DNA of 64,000 nt from contig NZ_FTMY01000002.1 in NCBI RefSeq assembly GCF_900156165.1, positions 124,001-188,000 of the forward strand, read 5' to 3'. The position numbers were made by a program, and so were the translations under genes. Within the stretch, counting starts at the first letter, position 1, and every line of letters starts with the position of its first letter. Below are positions 18,001 to 25,879 of this stretch, in pieces. A model generated the notes under the pieces. The model was not told where the DNA came from, made no database searches, and saw only the letters and a program-made list of their open reading frames with translations. The stretch is from Pseudacidovorax sp. RU35E. Lineage in GTDB: Bacteria; Pseudomonadota; Gammaproteobacteria; Burkholderiales; Burkholderiaceae_C.

Positions 18001-21000
18001 GATGCCGGCTACAACGGCCCGGCCAGCTTCACCTACACGGTGACCGACGGCACGGCGCGCGACATCGCCACGGTCAACATCGTGGTGGACAGCGTGAACG
18101 ATCCGCCGAACGCGCTGGACAACGTCGTCACCGGCTTCGAGGACGCGCCGCTGACCTTCGACCCGCGCTCCAACGACACCGACCCGGACGGCGATGCGCT
18201 CGACATCGTCGCCGTCAACGGCCAGACCATCGCGGTCGGCACGCCGGTGGCCCTGAAGGATGGCGTGCTCAGCCTCAACACCGATGGCACGCTGACCTTC
18301 ACGCCCAACAAGGACTTCAACGGCGTGGTGGACTTCCAGTACACCGTGTCCGACGGCCGTGGCGGCACCGACAGCGCCAAGGTGACGATGAACATCACGC
18401 CGGTGAACGATCCGCCGGTGGTGGTCGATCCGCCGAACCCGCCCAAGGGCCAGACCTTCGACCCGACGACCGGCAACTACAGCCTGGTCACGCCCGAGGA
18501 CACGCCCATCGGCGGCAAGGTGGCGGCCACCGACGTGGACGGCGACACGCTGACCTTCACCAAGCGCAGCGACCCGGCGCACGGCACCGTGACGGTCAAT
18601 GCCGACGGCAGCTACACCTACACGCCGGGCAAGGACTACAACGGCAAGGACAGCTTCACCGTGCTGGTGAGCGACGGCAACGGCGGCACCGCCGTGTCGA
18701 CGGTCAACATCACCGTCACGCCGGTCAACGACGCGCCCACGGCGCCCAACTACAGCCTGACGACGCTGGAGGACACGCCGGTCAGCGGCAAGGTGGTGGG
18801 CAGCGACGTGGACGGCGACCCGCTGGCCTACACCAAGGGCAGCGATCCGAAGAACGGCACCGTGGTGGTCAATGCCGACGGCACCTTCACGTACACGCCG
18901 GGCAAGGACTACAACGGCAGCGACAGCTTCACCGTGACGGTGCGCGACCCGAGCGGCGCCACGGCCACCTCGACGGTGACCGTGGGCGTGACGCCGAGCA
19001 ACGACGCGCCCACGGCGCCCAACTACAGCCTGACGACGCTGGAAGACACGCCGGTCAGCGGCAAGGTGGTGGGCAGCGATGTGGACGGCGACCCGCTGGC
19101 CTACACCAAGGGCAGCGATCCGAAGAACGGCACCGTGGTGGTCAACGCCGACGGCACCTTCACGTACACGCCGGGCAAGGACTACAACGGCAGCGACAGC
19201 TTCACCGTGACGGTGCGTGACCCGAGCGGTGCCACGGCCACCTCGACGGTGACCATCGGTGTCGAACCGCAGAACGACAACCCGGTGGTGCCCACCAACT
19301 ACAGCGCCACGACTCGGGAAGACACGGTCGTCACCGGCAAGGTGGTGGCCACCGACGTGGACGGCGACAACCTAAGCTATGTCAAGGGCCGCGACCCGGT
19401 GCACGGCTCCGTGGTGGTCAACGCTGACGGCAGCTACACGTACACGCCGACCAAGGACTATGCCGGCAACGACAGCTTTACCGTCACCGTGAACGACGGC
19501 GCGGGCGGCACGGCCACCACCACGGTCAACGTGACGATCTCCCCCGTTGCGGACACGCCCAAGGTGGTGGTGGACGTGGGCACGCCCGTGGCCACCCAGG
19601 TCACGGTGAACAGCCAGAACGCCACGTCGACCGACCAGGGCTTCAAGGTCACGGCCACCAAGCTGGACGGCACGCCCGGCACCATCAGCTTCATCAACGG
19701 TGGCGGCGTGGTGGGCTTCGGTGTGTCGGGCGCAGCCAGCAACGGCGCGGAAACCGAACTGGGCTATCAGGCGGGCAAGTCCGAGCAGTTGTCGATCGCT
19801 TTCGACAAGGCGGCTTCGAGCGCCACGCTGACCTTCTCCTATCTCAACCCCACCGAACACGCCAGCTATACCCTGTACGACGCGGCGGGCCGCGTGATCG
19901 GCGGCGGCGTGGTGACGGGTGTGACCGACCTGATCGATCCGTCGATCACGGTCAAGAGCGACACGGGTGCGCTGATCAGCCGCATCGACTTCGCTGCGCC
20001 CGGTACCAACGACGATTACGTGCTCAACAAGGTCACCTACGTGGTGGGCGAGACGGTGCCGGTGACGGTTGCCGTCACGCCGACGGACATCGACAACTCC
20101 GAGTTCGTCAGCAGCGTGGTGCTGCGCGTGCCGGCAGGTGCGACGCTCTCGGCGGGCACGGCCAATGCCGATGGCACCTGGACGCTGCCGCTGACGAGCA
20201 ACGGCGGCTACACGGTGAGCGTCGATCCCGTGACCCATGCGGTGACCATCACCGGCCTGACCATGTCGGTGCCGGCTTCGTACACCGGCGAGCTGTCGGT
20301 CACGGCCGTGGCCACCGTGTACGACACGGTGCCCACCATCACCACCACCGGCACCGCCAGCGACACCGAGGCCAATCCGCAGATCGTTGCCTACGACGAC
20401 GTGGGCAGCGTCAAGAGCGGCGCCACCCTGACCGTCTCCGCGGCCAACGGCGTGATCCAGAGCGGCACCGACGCGGGCGGCAAGGACGTGGGCACCGGCC
20501 TGGTGGTCACCGGCGTGCACACCGGCGGCGATGCGACCAGCGTGGCCTCCACCGCCACCGCGGCGCCCGGCCAGACGCTGACCGGCCAGTACGGAAAGCT
20601 CACGCTCAATGCCGATGGCAGCTACACCTACGTCGCCGACAACGCGAGCGGCCTGCCGAGCAACAAGGCGGTGACCGACACCTTCACCTACACCGTCACC
20701 GGCGAAGCCGGCAAGACCGAGACGGCGCAGCTGGTCATCTCCATCGGCGGCACCAACAACGCGCCCACCATCCAGGCGGGCGCCGTGGCGGCGGTGTCGG
20801 AAGAGGGCCTGCCAGGCGGCATTCCGGACACAACGGGCAACACCGATACCACCAACTCGCGCATTGCCACGGGCAGCGTGGTGATCGGCGACATCGACGG
20901 CGACACGCTGGCGGTGACGCTGGTCGCGCCCACCACCGCGCTCACCTCGGGCGGCCAGACGATCGTCTGGACCGGCGCCGGCACGCAGGAGCTGATCGGC

Positions 21001-22620
21001 CACATCGGCAGCCCCACGGGCACCGAGGCCATCCGCGTCGCCATCGGCAACACAGGGGCCTACACCGTCACGCTCAGCAAGCCGCTGGACCAGCCGGTGA
21101 AGAACCAGGAAGACGTGAGCCAGTTCAACGTGGGCGTGCGCGTGAGCGATGGCGTCGCCGCCACCACCGGCAGCCTGGCGGTGCGTGTGGAGGACGACAG
21201 CCCTGTCGCCACCGCCACCAGCGCCACCGGCTGGGTGCGCGCCGACAGCATCAGCATCAACTCGCTCCAGGGCGGCTGGATCAACCCGGTGTTCGTCAAC
21301 GGCACCAGCACGGTGACGCAGACCAACACCGACAACGACGCGCTCAACGACAAGATCACCTGGGGCTCGCCGACCAGCGGCAGCGGCAAGTCGGGCTACA
21401 CGCTGGTGGACAACATCGGCTACACGAGCACCGGCGGCACGGCCATCACGGCGGGCACGCCCTTCAAGCTGGCCGACTTCACGCACGAGAACTGGCCGAT
21501 CTCGGCCAACTCGTCGACGCTCGACAAGGTCACGATGACCATGTCGGCCAACGTGGTGATCAACGGCGTGGTGACGCCGGTGAGCTTCAACGTGCTGTTC
21601 GACCACACCGAGACGCCCAACGGCAACGATCCCGTGGCCTCGCGCGACATCATCAGCCTGCCCCAGCAGGATGTGATCGTGCAGGTCGGCATCGAGAGCT
21701 ACACCTTCCGGGTGGAGGGCTTCAAGGACGCCAGCGGCAACCTGGTCAACACCATCTACACCAACGAGGAAGCCAGCAACACCTACAGCCTGTGGGGCAG
21801 CATCAGCTCCACCGATGCGCTGCCGCACATCACCGGCCAGGTGGGCACCACTCCGGGTGCGGACGGTCTCGCCAGCGTGACCTGGGGCGACCTGACGAGC
21901 CAGTACGGCACGATGAATGTCAACGCGGACGGCACCTACGACTTCGAAGTCAGCCGTGACACCCGCGACACGCTGGCCCCGGGCCAGTCGGTGACGCAGA
22001 ACTTCAGCTACACCGTGACCGACAAGGACGGCGACACCGCCACCTCGACCGTGACGATCAAGATCGAGGCACCGTCCGAGATCCAGCTGACGACCACTAC
22101 GGGCCAGAACTACACGGGCACCGACCATGGCGACCGCATCGTGGGCAGCACCGGCAACGACGTCATCAACGGCGGCGCCGGCGACGACTCGATCCGCGGT
22201 GGCGACGGCGCGGACACGATCCGTGGCGGCTCCGGCAACGACATCCTGACCGGCGGCGCCGGTGCCGACACCTTCGTGTGGAAGCTGGGCGACCAGGGCA
22301 CCACGCAGGCGCCGGCCCGCGACATCGTGACGGACTTCGGCACCGCGTCCAAGGCCAATGGTGGCGACGTGCTCGACCTGCGCGACCTGCTGCAGGGCGA
22401 GAGCCACACCGGCACCAACGTCGGCAACCTGGGCAGCTTCCTGCACTTCAGCAAGTCGGGCGGCGACACGGTGATCGACGTCAAGCACGACGGCGCGGCC
22501 GGCGGTGGCGTGACCCAGCAGATCGTGCTGAGCAATGTGGACCTGACGGCCAACAACTCGCTCAACGACGCGGCGATCATCCAGAACCTGCTGAACCAGG
22601 GCAAGCTGATCACCGACTGA
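12082..22620 (+). CDS. lapA: Giant LapA-type RTX adhesin with retention module and cadherin-like repeats
   Basis: A 3512-residue surface adhesin. Residues 1-125 form a LapA-type retention module (TITALIGNAFIRLPSGQLRA) that contains the LapG-type cleavage motif TAAG at 117-120. From about 185 to 2490 there are about 23 cadherin/VCBS-like repeats of roughly 90-115 residues, each with EDTPV...DVDGD...HGTV...ADGSYTYTP..DYNG.DSFTV. A non-repeat block follows, then a VCBS repeat (about 2770-2890), a T1SS-143-like domain (about 2893-3043), a choice-of-anchor-K-like segment, and RTX nonapeptides (GGAGDDSIRGGDGADTIRGG, about 3345-3395). The last 115 residues should hold the type I secretion signal. 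No N-terminal Sec signal is present, as expected. Calcium binding is implied by the RTX and DxDGD motifs. Confidence 0.93.
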   Translation: MATTTTAAAATGTITALIGNAFIRLPSGQLRALQVGDLVREGQQLVIEDGAVVEMRTPGGELVVAGPREVSTNAEMLGTAPAPERSEGAVNRGTAQVDQVIQALNRGEDPFQNLDPTAAGLTGGEASEGHSFVILDRISESTPNMSLAQANAAGLGLSALPPSPALLIADAPNLNNAPTAENGNITTPEDTPVAGRVNATDLDGNALTFTAATNPQHGVVVVNTDGTFVYTPGKDYNGTDSFTVTVNDGQGGTTTATVTVTITPVNDAPVPTNPDNPPANQNFDPATGNYRITTPEDTPVSGKVAATDVDGDPLTFTKGSDPVHGTVVVDADGSYTYTPAKDYNGSDQFTVVVSDGNGGTATSTVFVGITPVNDPPVIVDPPSPPPGQNFDPATGNYRITTPEDTPVSGKVAATDVDGDPLTFTKGSDPVHGTVVVNADGSYTYTPAKDYNGSDQFTVVVSDGNGGTATSTVFVGITPVNDPPVIVDPPSPPNGQTFDPTTGDYRITTPEDTPVSGKVAATDVDGDPLTFTKGSDPTHGTVVVNVDGSYTYTPAKDYNGADQFTVVVSDGNGGTATSTVFVGITPVNDPPVIVDPPSPPPGQTFDPTTGDYRITTPEDTPVSGKVAASDVDGDPLTFVKGSDPTHGTVVVNADGSYTYTPSKDYNGSDQFTVVVSDGNGGTATSTVFVGITPVDDASVLAPDVKTTTEDSPALGNVLTNDRDVDSVLSVASFQVAGQAAVLAGGTATIANVGTITIAANGDYVFTPAANWNGQVPTVTYTTNTGSSTTLDITVTPLDDTPALSNDVAKTREDTPVKIDVLANDTDVDGDKLTIIAIDGKDIAAGPVAVTGGTVSLNADGTLTYTPNPDYNGNLTFTYTATDGRTPVTATVAVEVTPVNDAPTVIDYRVTTREDTPVTGKVTGSDVDGDTLTYTKGSDPTHGTVTVNADGSYTYTPAKDYNGGDSFTVTVNDGNGGTATSTVTINVTPVNDPPVPSDPPVTPPGQNFDPATGNYTIRTPEDTPVRGQVAATDVDGDTLTFTKSSDPAHGTVTVNTDGTYTYTPSKDYNGGDSFTVTVSDGNGGTATSTVTVTVTPVNDAPTAPNTSVSTPEDTPVSGKVVGFDVDGDPLTFTKGSDPAHGTVTVNTDGSYTYTPAKDYNGGDSFTVTVNDGNGGTTTSTVTITVTPVNDPPVPSDPPVTPPGQNFDPATGNYTIRTPEDTPVKGQVAATDVDGDTLTFTKSSDPTHGTVTVNTDGTYTYTPSKDYNGGDSFTVTVSDGKGGTATSTVSVTVTPVNDAPIAVNDTVTTDEDVPVSIKVLSNDTDVDGDKLTIIGFTQPAHGTVTIGADGNPLYTPGLDYNGKDSFQYTISDGNGGTSTATVSITVGGVNDAPVPVADVNRTGEDTTLRVAANAGVLVNDVDPDGDTMSVTRVSIGNTTVDAGKAIEGQWGTLTLNADGSYTYAPNAAAQGLGAGASGKDVFTYTVSDPSGATATTTLSLTVDGANDAPVAPNQSRTTPEDTPLNGRIIATDVDGDALTFTKASNPTHGTVTVNADGTFTYQPAPDYNGNDSFTVTVDDGKGGIAVSRVDIVVTPLDDTPALSNDFARTPEDTPIKIDVLANDTDVDGDKLSIIGIDGKDISGGPVAVTGGTVSLNADGTLLFTPNKDYNGNLSFTYTATDGRTPVTATVNVEVTPVNDAPVAVNDRVNTSEDTPISIPVLRNDTDVDGDTLSIIGFTQPLHGTVTLGADGNPLYTPGLDYNGDDSFTYTISDGKGGTSTATVSITVGGVNDAPVAVADVGTTSEDVVLKVGSVNGVLVNDRDDDGDTLSVLRVGFGAASVNAGTAIAGQWGTLTLNADGSYTYAPNAAAQGLDDGESQKDVFTYTVTDPTGATSVTTLTLTVTGANDAPVAVDDSATTPEDTAITISVLANDTDVDGEPLSVLQIDGKAATVGQAIAVEHGTATLNANGTITFNPDAGYNGPASFTYTVTDGTARDIATVNIVVDSVNDPPNALDNVVTGFEDAPLTFDPRSNDTDPDGDALDIVAVNGQTIAVGTPVALKDGVLSLNTDGTLTFTPNKDFNGVVDFQYTVSDGRGGTDSAKVTMNITPVNDPPVVVDPPNPPKGQTFDPTTGNYSLVTPEDTPIGGKVAATDVDGDTLTFTKRSDPAHGTVTVNADGSYTYTPGKDYNGKDSFTVLVSDGNGGTAVSTVNITVTPVNDAPTAPNYSLTTLEDTPVSGKVVGSDVDGDPLAYTKGSDPKNGTVVVNADGTFTYTPGKDYNGSDSFTVTVRDPSGATATSTVTVGVTPSNDAPTAPNYSLTTLEDTPVSGKVVGSDVDGDPLAYTKGSDPKNGTVVVNADGTFTYTPGKDYNGSDSFTVTVRDPSGATATSTVTIGVEPQNDNPVVPTNYSATTREDTVVTGKVVATDVDGDNLSYVKGRDPVHGSVVVNADGSYTYTPTKDYAGNDSFTVTVNDGAGGTATTTVNVTISPVADTPKVVVDVGTPVATQVTVNSQNATSTDQGFKVTATKLDGTPGTISFINGGGVVGFGVSGAASNGAETELGYQAGKSEQLSIAFDKAASSATLTFSYLNPTEHASYTLYDAAGRVIGGGVVTGVTDLIDPSITVKSDTGALISRIDFAAPGTNDDYVLNKVTYVVGETVPVTVAVTPTDIDNSEFVSSVVLRVPAGATLSAGTANADGTWTLPLTSNGGYTVSVDPVTHAVTITGLTMSVPASYTGELSVTAVATVYDTVPTITTTGTASDTEANPQIVAYDDVGSVKSGATLTVSAANGVIQSGTDAGGKDVGTGLVVTGVHTGGDATSVASTATAAPGQTLTGQYGKLTLNADGSYTYVADNASGLPSNKAVTDTFTYTVTGEAGKTETAQLVISIGGTNNAPTIQAGAVAAVSEEGLPGGIPDTTGNTDTTNSRIATGSVVIGDIDGDTLAVTLVAPTTALTSGGQTIVWTGAGTQELIGHIGSPTGTEAIRVAIGNTGAYTVTLSKPLDQPVKNQEDVSQFNVGVRVSDGVAATTGSLAVRVEDDSPVATATSATGWVRADSISINSLQGGWINPVFVNGTSTVTQTNTDNDALNDKITWGSPTSGSGKSGYTLVDNIGYTSTGGTAITAGTPFKLADFTHENWPISANSSTLDKVTMTMSANVVINGVVTPVSFNVLFDHTETPNGNDPVASRDIISLPQQDVIVQVGIESYTFRVEGFKDASGNLVNTIYTNEEASNTYSLWGSISSTDALPHITGQVGTTPGADGLASVTWGDLTSQYGTMNVNADGTYDFEVSRDTRDTLAPGQSVTQNFSYTVTDKDGDTATSTVTIKIEAPSEIQLTTTTGQNYTGTDHGDRIVGSTGNDVINGGAGDDSIRGGDGADTIRGGSGNDILTGGAGADTFVWKLGDQGTTQAPARDIVTDFGTASKANGGDVLDLRDLLQGESHTGTNVGNLGSFLHFSKSGGDTVIDVKHDGAAGGGVTQQIVLSNVDLTANNSLNDAAIIQNLLNQGKLITD
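12430..12441 (+). other. LapG-type proteolytic site (TAAG) in the adhesin
   Basis: Codons 117-120 of the adhesin read Thr-Ala-Ala-Gly (acg gct gcc ggc). Pseudomonas LapA is cut between two alanines of a TAAG site at about residue 108. The site here is at nearly the same distance from the N-terminus and lies between the compact retention domain and the repeats, so cleavage between Ala118 and Ala119 is the expected release step. Confidence 0.8.
12620..19545 (+). repeat. Tandem cadherin/VCBS-like repeat array inside lapA
   Basis: About 23 tandem units of roughly 270-345 bp encode the adhesin stalk. Neighbouring copies are nearly identical at the DNA level in several places, for example units around 12950-14160 and the pair around 18750-19010 and 19020-19260. 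Such identity favours recombination and copy-number change, and also assembly collapse in short-read data. Interspersed longer units (around 14460, 16860, 17450) have extra insertions and are more divergent. Confidence 0.9.
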
Positions 22621-22640
22621 ACGGCGACGGCATGAAGCAA

Positions 22641-22671
22641 GGCAGCCCCCGAAAGGGGGCTGCCTTTTTTT
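22641..22671 (+). terminator. Rho-independent terminator of lapA
   Basis: A perfect 10-bp stem GGCAGCCCCC/GGGGGCTGCC with a GAAA tetraloop is followed directly by seven T residues. It begins 20 bp after the lapA stop codon. Because lapD converges from the other side, it also separates the two transcription units. Confidence 0.95.
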
Positions 22672-22728
22672 CGTCCGGGGGATGTGTGCAGCCGCGGCCC
22701 GGCGCGGGCTGGCGCCGCCGGGCCGCGG

Positions 22729-22776
22729 AGCGGTTCAGCGGCTCAGCGGCTCAGCGGCTCAGCGGCTCAGCGGTTC
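22729..22776. repeat. Six tandem 8-bp repeats spanning the lapD stop codon
   Basis: The unit agcggctc occurs four times in a row and is flanked on each side by the variant agcggttc, giving 48 bp of perfect 8-bp periodicity. On the reverse strand every unit begins with TGA, and the second unit read from lapD supplies its stop codon. Copy-number changes would therefore alter only the 3' untranslated part and not the protein. Confidence 0.9.
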
Positions 22777-24863
22777 AGGTAGCGTGTGACGGCCGGTCCG
22801 GTCACGCCGCCGATGCCCAGGCCGGCCAGGGCGCGCCACTGGCCGGCCGACGACACCTGCTCGGCATAGGCTTCGACGCCCAGGCCGCGCGCGACCTCGA
22901 CCATGGCCTGCACGAGGCGCCGGTAGCCTTCGCTGCTCTCGACGCTGGCCACGAAGGAGCCGTCGATCTTCAGGTAGTGCAGTTGCAGCTCGTGCAGCCG
23001 CGGCAGCAGCGCCAGCTGGCGACCGAAGTGCTCCACGCCCAGCCGGCAGCCATGGCGGGCCAGCACCTGCGCGAGCGCCGCCAGGGCGTCCACATGTTCT
23101 TCCAGGCCGCGTTCGCTCAGCTCGAAGGACAGCCAGTTGCATTCGGCCGGTTGGCTGCGCAGCAGCGCGTCCAGCCGCGGCAGGAAGCTGGGCTCCAGCA
23201 GCGAGCGCGGCGACAGATTGACCGCCAGCGGGCCGGGCTGGCGCTGCAGGCTGTCCAGGGCCAGGCGGGTGGCGATCAGGTCGCAGTCGTGCACCCAGCC
23301 CAGGCGCAGCGCGGCTGGCATGAACTGGCCGGCAGACAGCAGGGCGCTGCCCTCGGGCGCATCGGGCGGCGGGGTCATGCGCAGCATGGCCTCGTGGTGG
23401 ATCAGCCGGCCGTCGGTCTGGCAGACGGGGTAGAAGACCAGCGTGAAGCGCTGCTCCTGCAGCGCCTGCTGCAGCAGGGCGTCCCAGGCACTTTCGCCCA
23501 CCACCAAAGCTTCGCTGCCGGGCGCGGCGGCCTCGGCGATGCCGCGCACCGCGCCTTCGGCCTGCATCAGCGCCGCGTCCAGACGCGCCATCACTTCACC
23601 CGCGCCTTCGCCGCGCCGCCAGTGGCCGTACGCGACGTCCACGCCGGCCGTCGCCGGCCGTGCCCCCAGGTCGGCCCAGGCGGAAGTGGGCGCGCCGGCC
23701 GCATGTTCGCCGGCCGCCAGCGCCGCGAAATCGGTGGGCAGCGCGCCGAAACCCGTGGGCAGCGGCGCGAAGGCGGAGGAGGGCGGCGCGAAGGCGCTGG
23801 GCAGGTCGCCGTCGCGCGCGTCCTGCAGCGAGAGCACGGCGGCATGGGCCCGCGTCGCATGCTCGGCCATGTCGGCCGCCGTGGCGCCGGGCCACAGGTA
23901 GGCGAAGTCGGCGCCGTTCAGGCGTGCCAGCACCCGGTCGCCCTCGGTCGGCAGCACGCCCGAAAGCACCTTGGCCACCGCGGCCAGCCAGCGGTCGGCA
24001 CGCTCGCGGCCGATCTGCCGGTTGAGCGCCATCAGGTTGCCCACGCGCAGCAGCAGCAGGCCGCCGGCGGCGTCATCGGCGTCGTCGTCCAGTGCGTTGC
24101 GCAGCGCGCCCATGAAGTACTCGCGGTTGGGCAGACGGCTCACCGGATCGCGCGTGGCCTCCGAGTGCAGCCGCCGGATCTGGGCCGCCTGCTCGGTGAA
24201 CATGGCGTGCACCCGCGCCACCATGCGGTTGAGCGCGCGGGCCATGCTGCGCAGTTCGATGACGCGGGGCTCCTCGATGGTGTGGAACTGGCCGTTGCCC
24301 ACCGCGTCGGCCTGGTCGGCCATGTGCTTGAGCGGCCGGCGCAGCCAACGCACCAGCGCCGTGATGCCTAGGCCCCAGAGCAGGCCCGTGAGGGCCAGCA
24401 GCGCGCCCAGCAACAGCGTGCCGCGCCACAGCGCCACATAGGCGTACTGGGTGCTGGCGATCACCGTCACCCGGCCGGCCTGCTGCCAGCCGTTGCTCAC
24501 CAGGGCCTCGCCCGGAGCCGCCTGCAGGGGCAGCAGGCGCGAGAACCACGCCGGCACCTCGGCGCCGGGCTGCGCCGGGCCCCGGTTGCGGTCGACCACC
24601 ACCTGGCCCTTGACGTCGGTGTAGCGCACCTGCTGGAAGTGGCCGCTGTCGAACAGGGCATTGACCAGCGTCTCGGCCATGGCCGGGTCGTCGCCCTGCT
24701 GCGAGATGGACATGGCCAGCGAGACGGCGGCGTCCGCGCCCTGCGCGAGCAGCTGCTGCTGCAGGTAGAGCCGCGACGTGGCGACGCTGACGGCCCAGGT
24801 GCCCAGAAGCACCGCGAACATGGCCAGCAGCACGCTCAGCCAGAGTCGTCTCAACAGGGACAC
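22767..24863 (-). CDS. lapD: LapD-type c-di-GMP receptor (degenerate GGDEF-EAL)
   Basis: A 698-residue inner-membrane protein. It has an N-terminal membrane helix (LWLSVLLAMFAVLLGTWAV), a periplasmic LapD/MoxY-type domain to about residue 145, a second helix (LLLGALLALTGLLWGLGITAL), a HAMP region, then GGDEF-like and EAL-like domains. The GGDEF signature is NGADF and the EAL position reads HEAMLRM, so both enzymatic sites look dead and the protein should act as a receptor. In the Lap system c-di-GMP-bound LapD sequesters LapG. A low-complexity insert (SAFAPLPTGFGALPTDFAAL) interrupts the GGDEF domain. The start is GTG at 24863, supported by an AAGGAG ribosome site. It lies downstream of lapG. 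Confidence 0.92.
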   Translation of the reverse strand: MSLLRRLWLSVLLAMFAVLLGTWAVSVATSRLYLQQQLLAQGADAAVSLAMSISQQGDDPAMAETLVNALFDSGHFQQVRYTDVKGQVVVDRNRGPAQPGAEVPAWFSRLLPLQAAPGEALVSNGWQQAGRVTVIASTQYAYVALWRGTLLLGALLALTGLLWGLGITALVRWLRRPLKHMADQADAVGNGQFHTIEEPRVIELRSMARALNRMVARVHAMFTEQAAQIRRLHSEATRDPVSRLPNREYFMGALRNALDDDADDAAGGLLLLRVGNLMALNRQIGRERADRWLAAVAKVLSGVLPTEGDRVLARLNGADFAYLWPGATAADMAEHATRAHAAVLSLQDARDGDLPSAFAPPSSAFAPLPTGFGALPTDFAALAAGEHAAGAPTSAWADLGARPATAGVDVAYGHWRRGEGAGEVMARLDAALMQAEGAVRGIAEAAAPGSEALVVGESAWDALLQQALQEQRFTLVFYPVCQTDGRLIHHEAMLRMTPPPDAPEGSALLSAGQFMPAALRLGWVHDCDLIATRLALDSLQRQPGPLAVNLSPRSLLEPSFLPRLDALLRSQPAECNWLSFELSERGLEEHVDALAALAQVLARHGCRLGVEHFGRQLALLPRLHELQLHYLKIDGSFVASVESSEGYRRLVQAMVEVARGLGVEAYAEQVSSAGQWRALAGLGIGGVTGPAVTRYLNR

Positions 24864-24927
24864 GGAATTTCTCCTTGGGAGGCAGGCGCGCGGCGGGCAG
24901 CGCCGGCGCAGGAAGGGCAGGGGACAG

Positions 24928-25638
24928 TCATGGAATCGAGCCTTCCGCGCGCATGCGCGCCAGCACGTCGCGCCAGCGGGTCAGGCGGTCGACGGGATGG
25001 CTGGCGGCATTGCCCGGGCCGGCAAAGATGCCTTCGGCGTTGAAGCTGAAGACGGGCGTGAGATCGGGGCGCGAGCTGGCGGGCAGGATGCTGGAGACCA
25101 GGCTGTCGAGCACCAGCGGCATGGCCTCGGGCGTGGCGTAGTAGCTGAGCACCATGTGGGCCTGCGTGGCGCTGCCGACGCGCGCACGCACATAGGTCAG
25201 GCGCAGCCGCTCCTCTGGCACGCCCATGGCGCGCAGGGTGAAGTACTTGCCGATGACGTAGTCCTCGCAGTCGCCTCGGCCGCGGCCCAGGGTCTCGACA
25301 GGTGTCGCCCAATAGTCCTCCTGGCCCCAGATTTCCATGTCCTCGCCGAAGCGCACGGCGCGGTTCCAGTGCTCGTTCACGCGGCGCAACTTCTCGCGCT
25401 CGTCCCATTGAGCGCCGCCCTCGACCAGCGTGCGCCAGGCCGTGAAGGCCTGCTGGCCCCAGGCCCCGTAGCGCTGGGCCATGGTGCGCTCCATGAGCGC
25501 ACCGTCCCAGGCCCCGACGCCAATGGGCCCGCCCAGGGCCAGCAGCACGCCCAGCAGCAGGGCCGCGCCGGCCCGGAATGCCGAGGCACGGCCTATCCGG
25601 CCGACGTTCAGGGTGGCGTCGAAGAGTTGCGTAAACAC
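24928..25638 (-). CDS. lapG: LapG-type periplasmic cysteine protease
   Basis: A 236-residue transglutaminase-like cysteine protease with an N-terminal hydrophobic export segment (AGAALLLGVLLALGGPIGVG). The catalytic triad is visible: Cys124 in GRGDCEDYVIGKY, His161 in QAHMVLSYY, and Asp178 in LVLDSL. The C-H and H-D spacings of 37 and 17 equal those of Pseudomonas LapG (C135, H172, D189), which is strong support. It should cut the adhesin at TAAG and release it from the cell surface when c-di-GMP is low. The start is GTG at 25638 with no clear ribosome site, so the exact start is uncertain. lapG and lapD are probably one operon (64-bp gap). Confidence 0.93.
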   Translation of the reverse strand: MFTQLFDATLNVGRIGRASAFRAGAALLLGVLLALGGPIGVGAWDGALMERTMAQRYGAWGQQAFTAWRTLVEGGAQWDEREKLRRVNEHWNRAVRFGEDMEIWGQEDYWATPVETLGRGRGDCEDYVIGKYFTLRAMGVPEERLRLTYVRARVGSATQAHMVLSYYATPEAMPLVLDSLVSSILPASSRPDLTPVFSFNAEGIFAGPGNAASHPVDRLTRWRDVLARMRAEGSIP

Positions 25639-25716
25639 GACAGGCCGGGCGCAAAGGGGCAGAAAAAACCGCTTACTTCAGCGGCCCGGCACGGAAAAGT
25701 TCCGAATGTAAGCGAA

Positions 25717-25728
25717 ATGTTGCAACAT
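25717..25728. promoter_or_regulatory. 12-bp palindrome in the lapG-lapE divergent gap
   Basis: ATGTTGCAACAT is a perfect palindrome in the AT-rich 241-bp region between divergent lapG and lapE. It is followed by gaataatttattaga, a plausible promoter core. It could be a shared operator, but no regulator can be assigned. Confidence 0.35.
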
Positions 25729-25879
25729 CCTTAAGCAGTCTGTTACCGACCCGTAGAATAATTTATTAGATTCAGGCATTTGGCTTGGCCGACCGTGTGG
25801 CGCGGGTAACACATCACTGACAAAACCCCGACTCGCGCCATCTTTTTTTACAAATCTGACCGGGATCTTGATTGATCGT

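Noticed and set aside
11956-18582. Open frame of 2208 codons on the strand opposite lapA, with repetitive sequence
   Set aside because: It mirrors the tandem repeats of lapA in a GC-rich region where antisense stops are rare. It has no ribosome site, no recognisable domain, and its repeats are exactly the lapA repeats read backwards.
16419-19220. 933-codon frame on the + strand within lapA in another frame
   Set aside because: His/Arg/Gln-rich shadow translation of the repeat region; no start context or conserved motif.
12620-19545. CRISPR-like appearance of periodic repeats
   Set aside because: The period is about 270-345 bp and the repeats are translated as protein domains; there are no short repeats with unique spacers and no cas genes.
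19372-22488. Open frame of 1038 codons antisense to the 3' half of lapA
   Set aside because: Same cause as above; composition is biased and lapA is clearly the real gene from its RTX and VCBS motifs.
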